From: Paragonimus westermani
Lineage: Eukaryota; Platyhelminthes; Trematoda; Plagiorchiida; Troglotrematidae
Length of the DNA: 64,000 nucleotides
Assembly: GCA_008508345.1 (NCBI GenBank)
Contig: QNGE01000934.1
Location: 124,655-188,654 of the forward strand
Direction: 5' to 3'
How positions within the stretch are numbered: position 1 is the stretch's first letter; each line of letters begins with the position of its first letter. The translations under genes were made by a program, and so were the position numbers. Positions 24,920 through 36,500 of the stretch are shown here, piece after piece. The notes below the pieces were generated by a model that ran no database searches, had not been told where the DNA came from, and saw only the letters and a list, made by a program, of their open reading frames with translations.

Positions 24920-27900
24920 GAATGCGTGTCTGCAATGCAAATCCATGCTGTGGCCAGGGTATGCATTAATGACGAGCTTTGATCAGATTGAAACGTGGAT
25001 CAGTTGCTCCTGTTTGAAAAGAAAGGGCTGAACATTCTAAAGAAACACTATGGCTGGAGTCACTTTTATGATTTTCAGTTCATAAAATACATACAGCCAA
25101 TCATCTACTTTCTGGCTGCAGTAGGAGCCGATCACTTAGTAAAACAACAGGAAATTTGGCATGATTTGGGACAACGCCAACGCCATTTTTCACAGGGAGG
25201 CAGTAGCAAATTAATAGAGGAAGGTTGGCACCTTCCAACTCTGAGCAAAAGACGGAATTAGGAATTCAGATGCGGAAGCTACCAACACGTTGGCTGGAAA
25301 TAGTTAATCGTACATGGCTATCACCCAAGGTTTTTCTGATGTACTGAAGGAAAACACTCAAAAATACCCCGTTGTCGATGACAGGAAAAGAACCAAGTTA
25401 TAGAAGTTTCTGCCATATCGTCAGTTTATATGAAGTCGATATTGTAAGTCAGTTAAAAGGGATGTACAACTGTGTTACCTGGTCTACAGCAGGATTCTCA
25501 ATTACCTAAGTGTAAATAATTTACAACGAGGTTCATATGTAACAGTGGGTTCGAGGATGATTCATCGGATTACCGATCATTCATTTTGCCTTCAATAGTT
25601 TTCAGATTGAAGAGAGCTTTCCGGGTGATTCCCGCGATATACACTTAGCTGAACGTTAGATTTTCAACGAAGCGTTGTGTAGGTTTCATAGAATACACTT
25701 ATATGCATCGAATTTACTATGACCGCGCGGATGTTTGACCGATGGCGGTTAGTGAATAATGGTTCATTTATGCAGTCAATCTAGGCTGCCTTGGTGAGTT
25801 AAACAGCGAACAACTATTTGCCTTCCTCAGAAACGCAACGTTTATGATGGCTTAAGAAATATCCCGACTGACAACTAAATATATATGAAGAGTCATCAGA
25901 ATGTTTCCTACCGAACAGGAATGCTCTGCATACGCGCAGCTCCGGTCAAAACTCCCTCATTACATTTATTTCTCAAATTCTTTATCGAATAGCCACAGTA
26001 GACTCAAATGGACAAAATAAAATATGGCAAGATATAAAAAGTCAGTTGGACCACCTGTTCAATGCCAGTCAATAGCCACTCACTATTCAACGTGACAAAC
26101 TGTAAAACTAAGCATATTTAACATCGCAGCTATGTCGACAATCGTATGTACGGTCATACACTGCTGGTCGCTGTATACCACAATCACCCCCACAGCACTG
26201 GTTAACAGTTAGTTAGTTTGGCCCATAACTTATTTGGCATGGACAACGAGCACAAGGTAAGACCAATTATTCCAGCAGAATCTGATAAGGTCCTCAACGT
26301 GGTGGGCTTTGTGAATTTCCAATTCATCTGTACGTCCTCGGCTAAAAGTAAACATGGACAATTCTCACCCATGAATTAAAAAGACAAGGTGACGCTTGGA
26401 TATAAATAAAGGGGGCTGCCCAAATTGTCATGGAGCCAATAATCTTTTTAAATTCAGAAAACTTGACAGCATTAAACTAATCCTTAATTATCCGCGCGCA
26501 TCTAAATAGATACATATTTCACTTATACACAAACCTACTCACCTAGTAGACCACAGTTCAGCGATCATCCCTTTAAGCTTGCTGCTCAGCCAGATAGATT
26601 ACTGTGGATTCATATTTTCTCAGTCAGGTTCTGCACACTCTGATACGCATTTCCCAACCCAACGAGCATAGAGAACTGCTACAGTAATCAAGCTTTTACT
26701 TCATTACCGTGAACACATGGGCCAAAATGAGAAGGATATCTTTTGAGTAACTACCTAGTCAGACTTCTTAAAGAAAATGTGTTCTTATCTGCATGCATTC
26801 CTGATGTGTCGCCAAAGTCCACGTGTAAGTATTTTCGCCATTATTCTCTATTTGCCCTTCGACTATGTCAGTAGGTTTCTTCAGTGCATCTGCACGCTGC
26901 AAACTGGTAATATTCTTCTTAATACCCTTTCCATATTTACTTCATATCTCGTTGCTCTTTATCGCGTTTTTTTCAAGTGATACTAAGAACCGAAGGTGTG
27001 TGCACGATAGTTCTTTTTTCGTTGACCACTTAATTTTGAATTGACGGAAAAGCTTAGGAAACCTGAGAAAATTTGATGAGAATACTTTGCACATTGCGAT
27101 TTTACAAACCAACTATGAATCCTGTTGTATACGAATGAATCACATACGCTGTCGAACAGGAAACCTTTGAAGTTTCGATTACATGCCTGCCATTCTGTCC
27201 ATCAATATGCCATGGGGCTTAACCCCGTAGGCAAGCATTCTTCATCCTCAAAGAGCTGAGTGCTACTATTGTACTCATCAAATTCATCCACCGACAACTG
27301 TTGAAATTATCGAATAAAATTATTTTAACTGCCCAATAATAACAATCATGACTAGGATAGATTGCGACGATTGTCTACCAACAAGAAAACCTGTTGGGCA
27401 ACAGATAGCCAAAGACAGCGAAGCTACTGTGGGCAATAAACCTGTCCCATCGCCTCTCCAGTTCTGTAAGTATGGTTGCGTATGACTCGTCCACACATCG
27501 TTACTGCAGCTGGACAGAATATCCTTCAGATGGTCAGTCGGCCACGACTACGACCAAGAAGACAAAATGATAACACTAAGGAAACCGTTTGGATTTCACC
27601 TTAAGGAGTCTGCGCTCACTTGACGTATCACGTTGAGATTGTTCAAGAGAGATTATTACGACATCTGAATTTGGTGTGGTTGATCATGAGGTCTACTGGA
27701 AAGAAGCCGCACTTTTTCATGTTAACTGTCTTTTTGTTGAGGACAATTTCTTAAGCTTATTTCAGTGTTCAGCAACGAATGTTCACGGTAGCCATTTAGT
27801 TTGTCGAAATGTAATGTTTTTCGAGGCTTTATTGTTAACGTTTGTACTCAGTAATGTAAATTTTTATGATACCCCAATAATATACGTAGGACACTACTCA

Positions 27901-29244
27901 AAGTTAATCGCAGCTGAGCTCTCGTTTAAGGTGATACCTAGTGCAAATCATTGCACTGACGGGTTTTGAACAACGGCCACGCCCCAATGACTGAAATTTC
28001 ATATGTACACACACCACTAATCGCTTGTGACTAATGCTCAGACTTCCCGATAGTCTCGAGAATAGATGCAACAACTACCGTCTTGACCCCACTTGGTGAC
28101 ACCACATACAGAAATCACAAAACTCACTAAACTGGCTTAGCAACATTTTGATCGGTGATGGGCAATATGCAGTTCTGTTTCATACACTTTTACAAGCAAA
28201 CACCAGGGTCCAAAACGTCTACCTAATAAGTGACAAATTAGATGGCAATATTTAAAAAAAGTACAGGCTCCGAGGTCTGCTTCTGTTAGAACTGGTTTAC
28301 ACTGGATAGCGCTTATCCGGTATCGTGGCAACCTCCACTGTGCCTGCACTAATTTACACCCATGTTCCTTCTTCAAACTTTCTAAAGCCATTTTTCTAGC
28401 TGTTTGTGAATATTTTACACAAAACTTATGACTTGTTTTGATAAATTAATCGGAAGACCAACGCTCATTTACAAATCTTCGCATTTGTATTAGACTCAAC
28501 GATGTCCTCTATTCAATGCAGATGGTCAAGCTTGTTGAAGAGACTCAGCAGATATTGAACTGTTTTATCCATAGCGTGATAAACATTACTCTCCGAATGT
28601 CGCTGCTAACATACGATTGTTTACAAGGGTGTTACCACCACACGGTAGACGACTATTTACTACACATCCTATTGTTTTAATAGTCTCTCCTGGGGCTTGA
28701 AGAAAAATACCATTAAGAGTTTTCTGCTGTCAAGCCCACGATTCAGAAGATAGGTCTAAAATCCGCTTTGAATAGCTGTACAAAAATAAGTTTATTATAG
28801 GTGCTGGAGAACTTGGACTTGGAACGTACGTTTAATGTTACAGAATATTTTGTTACTTTAAGGATACCAAATGTTTTCCGGGCTATTTCTGCGACGTATG
28901 AAATCTGACATCGGTGTGCATATAGATAATTTTTGTATTCCGACGAAACATAAGGCAATATTGCCTCATATAAATGAATTCATTGTCCTTCCAACAAACG
29001 TAACAGACAGCCATACGGGGTGATTCCTGCATTAAATTTTTCAAGCGTGCGTTCAAAATGTGCCAGATTAATTGACTAGCCGAACGATATGCTGACGACA
29101 TGTAGGTGCCATTTATTTTGGACGGAGTATCAAACATTTTCATAGCGAATTGAACACGACCTGAAAAGAGAAGCGTGCAGTATTTACCTCTCCAGGGAGA
29201 ACCCACCTAAAGTGATATTCAAAAGACTTGACAAAGTTTGAACA

Positions 29245-29289
29245 TTTATTAGGTCACCGTGACAAACATTGGGCTCTCTTAGGTTTATT
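29245..29289 (-). terminator. Polyadenylation signals of precursor gene 1
   Basis: Two AATAAA hexamers occur on the minus strand. The first (29289-29284) overlaps the TAA stop codon; the second (29250-29245) lies 35-40 bp downstream. The second is better placed for a normal short 3' UTR. The cleavage site itself cannot be seen. Confidence 0.45.
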
Positions 29290-30425
29290 GTTTGTACAAT
29301 TTGTTCACTGCTGTGGATTCTTCCTCAGTCGACTGCGGTGAAACATCGGAGCTCTTGCGAAACATGATTGGATCGAAATGTGGTTGTTTGCGAAAAACGA
29401 GTGAATCAAAATTGGATCTTCTCCGGTTCAGTGTTGAATAAGCATGAGAACGCTTATCGGAAATTGTGAACCGGAATGGTGAAGCTGGTGGATCTCCATA
29501 GGCATACCATAGATGTATCGGATAGTAACTGGAATCCATCTGTTCGTATTTGATTGGAACCAACTGGAAAATTGAAACGATTACCATAATTGCATGGTCG
29601 AGGTTTTTTTTGTCAGGGTATCTCAGTGGGTTATTGTACGCCAAAACAATCTGATTAAAATAACTGTGCATTGAGTATATGTAAACCAGCACAACGAAAA
29701 AACCGGAAATAAATAACATAAATAAATAACCGGAAATAAATAACATAAATAAATAACATAAACTTCTACAAATACGTCACAGAAATTGTAACTAAAACAA
29801 TTGTTCTCAAGGAAATTCAAAAGTGAAGAGCTTTGACTTATTACTTAATAAAACAAATATCGTCGGTATGGCTTTGAACAGAATGCGTTATATGTGGAAC
29901 ATAATGATTATTACTATCTGATTCAGTTATTTCTGTGCGCCTGTATTTGTTTGTATACAAGTATATTGCACAAATCCATCAACATTACAAACAAGTTCAC
30001 TCATCACGCAACAGACAGTTCTTCGCTTATCATTAATTGTTTCTGTATCTAAACCACATACTCTCACATACGACCTGATCACAATATTGTAATCTTCCAA
30101 ATAGTGCCCAAAAATATTTTTAAAATTTGCTCCGTTGGCTTCGATCATAATCAACATTATAAATGCTTACGAATAATATGCTTGCATGACAAATACATAA
30201 GGCGCGGAAGGAGCGTTTTTAGGATGTGTTTTAAAGTGAAAATGAGTTAGCGGCATGCAAAGTGGTCCACCTAACTGATGTGAAAACTCACAAATTAAAC
30301 CAATCTGACTGTTCGTTAGCCATTATATTTAATAAAAGGGAGCTTACGTCAGCCGCGTTAACTTCACCCAGACCGACAATCGTGTAGAACGCTAAGAGCA
30401 TTGAGGAGAAAATTGAACCAATCAT
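29285..30425 (-). CDS. Neuropeptide-type precursor gene 1 (two exons, FDPIMF family)
   Basis: This gene encodes a small secreted prohormone, probably a neuropeptide precursor. Exon 1 (30425 down to 30348) encodes a 26-residue signal peptide starting MIGSIFSS and ending VNA-AD, with a hydrophobic core and a good cleavage site after VNA. The donor after GAC is GTAAGC. The intron (30347-29564, phase 0) ends in TTTCAATTTTCCAG. Exon 2 (29563-29285) encodes 92 residues, so the precursor has 118. Residues 32-52 carry the block YEQMD-SYYP-HLWYA-G-PP that is shared with the paralogue at 62958. KR (63-64), RRR (73-75), RK (84-85) and RK (95-96) would release SHAYSTLN, SNFDSLVF and QPHFDPIMF. No Gly precedes the basic sites, so C-terminal amidation is not expected. 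The FDxxxF pattern recalls flatworm pedal-peptide-like peptides; that link is from memory. The gene structure rests on the match to the paralogue in splice sites, phase and sequence. Confidence 0.82.
29703..29763. repeat. 27-bp tandem duplication in the intron of precursor gene 1
   Basis: A unit starting CCGGAAATAAATAACATAAA is present twice with a 27-bp period (starts at 29703 and 29730), followed by a partial ATAAATAACATAAAC copy. It lies inside the intron and explains a repetitive hydrophobic open frame on the minus strand. Confidence 0.8.
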
Positions 30426-30475
30426 TGCTGACTGCAACGATTTAAGTCTGCTGTCTACAACGACCGCGTCAGGCA

Positions 30476-30509
30476 TTTTATATTCTATTAAGTATGGTGG
30501 GCGTGTGAG
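30476..30509 (-). promoter_or_regulatory. Core promoter of precursor gene 1 (CACGCCC box + TATA)
   Basis: On the minus strand CTCACACGCCC (30509-30499) is followed 16 bp later by TATAAAA (30482-30476). The start codon lies about 50 bp further on, so transcription should start near 30450. The same order and nearly the same spacing occur upstream of the paralogue at 62845-62874. The GGGCGTG complement resembles a KLF/SP-type site; the factor is inferred, not shown. Confidence 0.55.
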
Positions 30510-33500
30510 CAAAACAGACGTGGCCATTCGATTGGAAGTACGCGATAGTTTGTATCTAAAAATGCGAGACGTTCGTGAAAAAACGATTTTTAATTACTCA
30601 AGGACATAGGAACTTTGTGATAAGTAGTATGTTGAAAATAAATGTTAACTTGAAGTTCGCAGTACTGAGGATCACACTTTTACTCACCTTCAGTGCGTAC
30701 TAACCTCAACGCAGTTTTCGGTTGAGCTGCCAGGCTTTTCAAACACCTTTCCCAGAACATTTGTTCTGTTTCGCCTTGAATATTTCACGTGAGTGACTTC
30801 CTTATCTTAGTTTGTATTCCACGTAGATTACTGGTTAGTTTATTCAAAAAGTGCAAGGCCAAGCGACTGGAGCATGTCTCAATGAAATGCGAATAGCAAA
30901 CGACCATTAGGCCTTAGGTGAGTTCATCATTATACAGAAACAATATCCGCTTTGGTCTTAATACGAACAACGCTTAACAAATCTTGTCCACAAAGTTTGA
31001 ACATGTTATTCGTTGAAGCGATGAAAAGATGAGAGCCGAAGTGGTGAAGCGGTAACAAGACTTAAACCACACAACATTATATATTTGACTGTGTCATGAA
31101 GGACGTCAGCGTATCAGTATGCATTCAGCGTGTGGTAGTAACGGACAAAGAGTAGACTCGTGAGGTGTGGGTGGATAGGTTTCATCGTACAATAAACGAC
31201 AGCAGTTGTCAAAAGTTTTGGCTCTCCACTTTTCGATCGTTACACGCTGAATCCAGACCGCATTTTCCCTAGAATCTTCATTCTCACCAGACAGCTCCTG
31301 TGTGGTTTTCTTCAGACTGACGTTCGGAATTTGCAAGGTTGCCAAAGTGAGCATTAGGTTCTGTGAAGTAACAACGGCGGTGAGCTTATTCTGAATCAAC
31401 CATGGTGTGCTTTGCCCAGCATAACCGCCCAGTCAAGGGTGTCAGCGGCGAGCGTGTTCATAGAACCTGACGTTGTCGTGGTTTGTGGCGGCACCAATGT
31501 GGTGCTGGATGTCACTGTAATGAAAGATTACCGGTGCCATATTTTTTGGTCGAACTAGGTTTTGGAGTATGAAAAAGATTCTAACAACGCCGCAATTCAG
31601 TCGACCCTTCGTGATGTAGACTATTTTCCACTCACCCTTTTTGCAGTGTTCTGTACTTTCCTTCTTTCAACGCAGTCATAAACGTATGTGTACTGATTTT
31701 TCCAAGTTTCAGCATGACAGATGCGGGTAATCTGGCGTTGATAGCTCTTATCTTTTGACGGTTGTCTGACTATGAAGGAAAACCCTCCGTCTCGATGAGT
31801 CAGCCATGACTATGATAGCACCTCTTTACTATGAATGACTTCCAATTTTAAGAGACCGTTTTACTGACAACTAAATTGAGAGTGACATAACGTTAGAGCA
31901 AGCTGTGATAATCTACGTTTCGGGTGGTCTTCTTTAGAACTTTTGTTTGGTGTGGTGGAGTTACTTTGGCCAACAGGCATACCAATTCCCCCCTTATTTT
32001 CAACCTTCCTCTTTGTCACTAAGTCACACAAATAACTTTCATTGGATGAGAGGACTTAATCTGGTTATCTACTTTCGTAGAAGGACTTCTCAACTGTCCG
32101 GTGTTGTTGACCATGCAGCGTCCAGCAATTGATAGATCGCTAGCTCTGAATTTTCCTATCCTTTTTAACAATTTGTTACTTGAATCTATAGTTTATCGCT
32201 TGCCCCTTCTTCAAATGAAACTGTTTAAGCCGCCCTTCAAAATAAACGCTGTATGCTAACCTTCAAATTCGCTGAACATAACATGAAGTGACCACTAAAA
32301 GATTGCTCTATGAAAACTCTACCTTATTTTAACAAACCGTCTGTGTTCCCTCAGGTGGTGCTTCAGTTAGTTTTCTTTCCGATTTTTTAAATTCCGACAC
32401 ATCTTTCACACATATATCACGTTATAATGTCATTTACCGTAAGAGGTTTGTTAGTTTTACTGAATCCTGTCATTTTACGTTCCGAACTTATTGTTTGGCA
32501 AAAGTTCTGTCAGTCAAAACTCTGCTTTACCCCCAAAGACTTTTCTGTTGATACCTTCTCATTTTCTCACAGATCCTTATACGCATTCAATTTCATTGTT
32601 TTTCAGTTATCTCTTCGTTATATCAAAGAGAACACAAACCTATTCTTCGTAACGTTGAATTGACAGAAAAGTGACTGGGAAGTTTGTTTTTTATTTCAAT
32701 CGATCTACTACCTTGAGGTTCGGCATGCATACCATCATTATGCGGCGCGAGTTCATGTATTTTTCTCTGTTAGTGCATTGTGCATGTTAGTGACCTGTGT
32801 TACCCTAATTTTATCCCCACCAACTGGAATGAAGTCTGAATTGACTCAATAATATAGAGTCACGCAACATGCCCGTTTTTTAACATCAAACAAGACAGCT
32901 TTGTATATTAGACAAGTAACGCATACAGCGTTTAGTGTGTTCAACACGGAGTGAACGGAATGAAATGTTTTGCAAGTAACCCTGAAATGAAATTAGATTC
33001 CCATGTTGGTTGATGTCTGCAGCTGTCTAACAGATGTCAGGTATGTCGGAGTAGTAATGTTGAACACACTATTCTGCTTACATAATGATTCTTTTTGCTC
33101 AACCACAAAACGGTGCAGCAAGGATGGGCTCCAAGAATCATCACGAACTAAAGTTTGGGCACCCGTGCCCGCATTCACTGCAAACCGTCAGTTTCAAGTA
33201 GGTTGTTTCCGTCCACATAAAAGTGGATGAAAGCGTACCATAATTCAGTTGATGCGCTTACAGTTTGAGTGAACGTGATGAGTTACTAGAACAGTTAGTT
33301 CATCTACAAGGAAACGCGCTGGACAAAGTTTGTGCGAATTGCAATATTCGTCCATTAGATCTAGTTAGCCACATTTGGAAAGACGCATAGTCAGCCTACT
33401 CCACACATCATAGCTGCAGAGTTCAACATGAAATATTATGAAGTGAATGGTTATCCATTAAAAGCTATCGCAGACTTTCTAGAAGGCAGGAATATCTCCC

Positions 33501-36500
33501 TATGGTTGCGGTCAGATCATGTGAGATCAGTTAGTATTTTTGTTGACTGTTTACTTGTAATAATTCAGCCGTGCACGAGGAGAGGCAAGTAAATCAGTAA
33601 TTAAAGCACTCTTTGTCCAATTGTAATGCAACCCAATTTTAAGCGCATCAAGCTTCGACTATATTTGGGCAAACTGACGGTGTGCACTCCGAATCTGAAC
33701 ACATCACGTGAAATAGGATAGTTGCTGCTGTGAAAGCTTCGAACTGCTCCACTAAAGTCATACTATGCATCGTTGATGTAAGTTGATTAAACGTTTGTCT
33801 AACGCACAGTGAAGCGTGAATCTTGTTCCACGTGTTCTAGTCAAAATCCAACGGAATTTGTAGAATACTGTCCAGTTCATATGAGGATTTTCTACGAAAA
33901 CAAGGACTTTGGATTACACAGGCTGGACAAGTATCTCAGCTTATGTTTAACACAGATAACACTCATCGGATAAATGTGAAGAGTAAAATACTCTTTGTTT
34001 TAGGGTTTCGGTGGAATCGGTTGGGAGATATGAGGGAGTATTATATTAGGTCACTTTTTGGAGTCACATTTGGCTACGGCAGCTTTGAAAGCAAACTGCC
34101 AGGGGGTAATAAAAATGGGCTTAGAGTGAATGCACAGAAATTTGATTAACAATAACAGCTCTCGTTTCTTCACCCAGATAACTTTATCAGGCAAGAGAGG
34201 TCGCAAGTTCTGTGAGACTGGATTTTATTAACTTGTTCCCAAGACATTTACTTGTAAATAACTAAGTACCATTGAAACCAAATCGTTTTGAGAAAGTAGA
34301 ACCTTCTCAGAAAACTGCGTGTAGCTGATTCTTTCAGACGTTAGTATTCAGCTTTCAGTTTTACATAGCACCTGGATTTGCCTTTGGTGAACAGTGTGCA
34401 TTTGTTACTATACAGAAGGACTGAACAAAACCAGCATATTATGACTCGGCAATGTACTGAACTTGTCGGCTAAAGGAGCAATCATCCTGTTTTTGTTTGC
34501 CACGCTTTCCTACGTCCTTGTATCACTAACATTCGTCGTTATCATGGAACTTCAAAGGCTGCGGTATTTCAATTCAAACGAGAAAGTTGATGGTAGGGTC
34601 AGTAACGTACGTTCAACAGCTAGCTGTGAGTTGTCATTAAACTTCCCAATAATACCTGTTGCCTGGTAGACTACAGAAATAGGGAAGCATTGGTGAAATT
34701 TCGTCAGAGTTTTAGGTGTAGTAGTATCCGTTTGTCTCTATCGAGTGCTTTAAAACAATTCACTAGCTTACTCCTTACAGATGCGTTTGCCCATTTTCTG
34801 TGGTTTGGAAGCAAATCAGTTAGATTAAAAATCTATTAAACACTTTTCGTTTATCTATGCTCACATGTTCAAAGGAGGCGTTATACGTTCATGGGCCTCT
34901 GAAATACTAATTTTCTCTCTCTAAGGACTCAGAAATTTATTAATTACAACCTTCGGCGGTCCGCGTGACCGCAAGTACAAACATCACTTATATTGTACAC
35001 AGAAAAAATTACCAGTCAGTTATCACTCAAAACGACTACTTAACTCACACCAATGGATGATCCTGCTTGGATATCTTCGACTGTTGTACGACTCTTCTAT
35101 CTTCAAATCATCCACATTCCGTACAATGCTTTCCGGAATATCAAATTAACCTATTCTTTGTTGACCCACTCTTCGCGTGAATATGGTTTGATTGTTCACT
35201 GTAGGTCCTTCCTCTTGTCACTGGCAAATCTTGTTAATGTAATGCCGTAATCATCGAACGTTGTTCCACCTCTGTTTCAATATCTTTGTTGATGAAACTT
35301 CACTGACTTCGGTGCCATAGCAGACGCTTTCACAGTAAATGCTATATCCTCCATCGACCATGTGTAACAACTGGTTGCATGTTCTTTAGAGTTAACAGAA
35401 CCGCAAGCCAAGCCACACAGGAGTAATTTCTACAGTAACTCAACAAACGTTATATTGGAGTTGCATCCCTTCAAATTCAGTGAAAACTTACGAAAATGCC
35501 CATAATGTTTTTTAACCATTACGTAAAAGTTATTATGCAGAGCAAGCTGCCGATATTTAAAAAAAATTTCTGCCTGAAACTCAAGTTATTTAAAATCATC
35601 TAGTGGTCAAACATCCTTCCTTGAAAGCAACTCATTTTGTGTGTTACCCTGCATTCGCCTTATTGATTTTCTAAGAATAACAAGGCCAGCGGCTTTGAAA
35701 TGTTGCATTCTGTTTAAATGGCCATTGAGTGAATTAATTGCCGCATGCGGAACTTCAAAAATTTAAAAGACATTACCACATTGAAGGTGGTGCAAAAGAT
35801 TTCAACCATCAGTGATCGAAACTCGCTTTCTAAACCAAACTGAAAACACTGAACACCGTCTTGGATTAGTAAATCGAGCGAAGTGTTGTGTGGTCCGCCG
35901 GTTCTTTGGATGAAACCAACTGTCGAACAATTTGCTGCACGACAAAATCCCAGGGTTATTGATGTTCAACAAGTTATCGCTGTTCAACTGTTATCGTTCA
36001 GTTTCCTAAGTGTAGAAGATGCTACTCCGGTTGAACTGAACGTTTCACCTTTGCCCTTACTGGTGTCAGCAGTTTGTCGCACTCAAGACACAGTAAGGTG
36101 TATACTTCATATTACAAGCGATTGCAAAACACATGCGATATACAAAAATAGTGAGCGTTTAAACCGGTCGAAATATTATAACACAACAGTTATGGTGCCA
36201 TATTAAGCTGTGGTTTCTTATCTGCGCTCGGCAGCGTCTTTATCGCGAAGGGGATTAAACCTTTATCTGGTAGACTTGAGCTGCTTGAGAGATTTCGGTT
36301 TTGCACTTAAAACAAGGATTGTTCATATGGTTAACCGCGGGCTGTAAACCCAGAAATTGTGAATCGGTCATTTTACATTGACCATTTTTACAGTGTTAAC
36401 TTCATATCGGGTGAACTATAGTGCCCATCTGCTAGTATGCTACCCGTCGACGTTTCGCCTCCAGGTCATCAAACGAAGTTTTTCGGACGTAATGAGCCAA

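Larger units (their letters stand above)
20301..29244. other. Nothing recognisable except SINE-like copies
   Basis: It contains SINE-like copies at 22808 and 24871. A Ser/Gln-rich plus-strand frame (23899-24204) ends at a donor-like GTAAGG but shows no known domain. Otherwise only chance-length frames are seen. Confidence 0.5.

Noticed and set aside
29564..29746. N-terminal extension of the precursor gene 1 exon 2 frame (starting MLFISGYLFM)
   Set aside because: This is intron sequence, partly made of the 27-bp tandem repeat. The acceptor TTTTCCAG at 29564 and the match to gene 2 place the exon start at 29563.
29623..29820. Hydrophobic minus-strand frame as a membrane protein exon
   Set aside because: The repeated YLCYLFPV units are translations of the intronic tandem repeat.
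30288..30347. Continuation of the exon 1 frame past NAAD
   Set aside because: The consensus donor GTAAGC follows NAAD, and the paralogue splices at the same point. The remaining codons are intron read-through.
30426..30527. Upstream in-frame extension MATSVLL... of precursor gene 1
   Set aside because: It runs through the TATA box and would bury the signal peptide. MIGSIFSS at 30425 gives a normal signal peptide and fits the promoter position.
36440..36500. GACGTTTCG-type motif, like those in some Penelope element ends (also near 42110-42180)
   Set aside because: The match is short and does not align with the Penelope terminal copies in this window.
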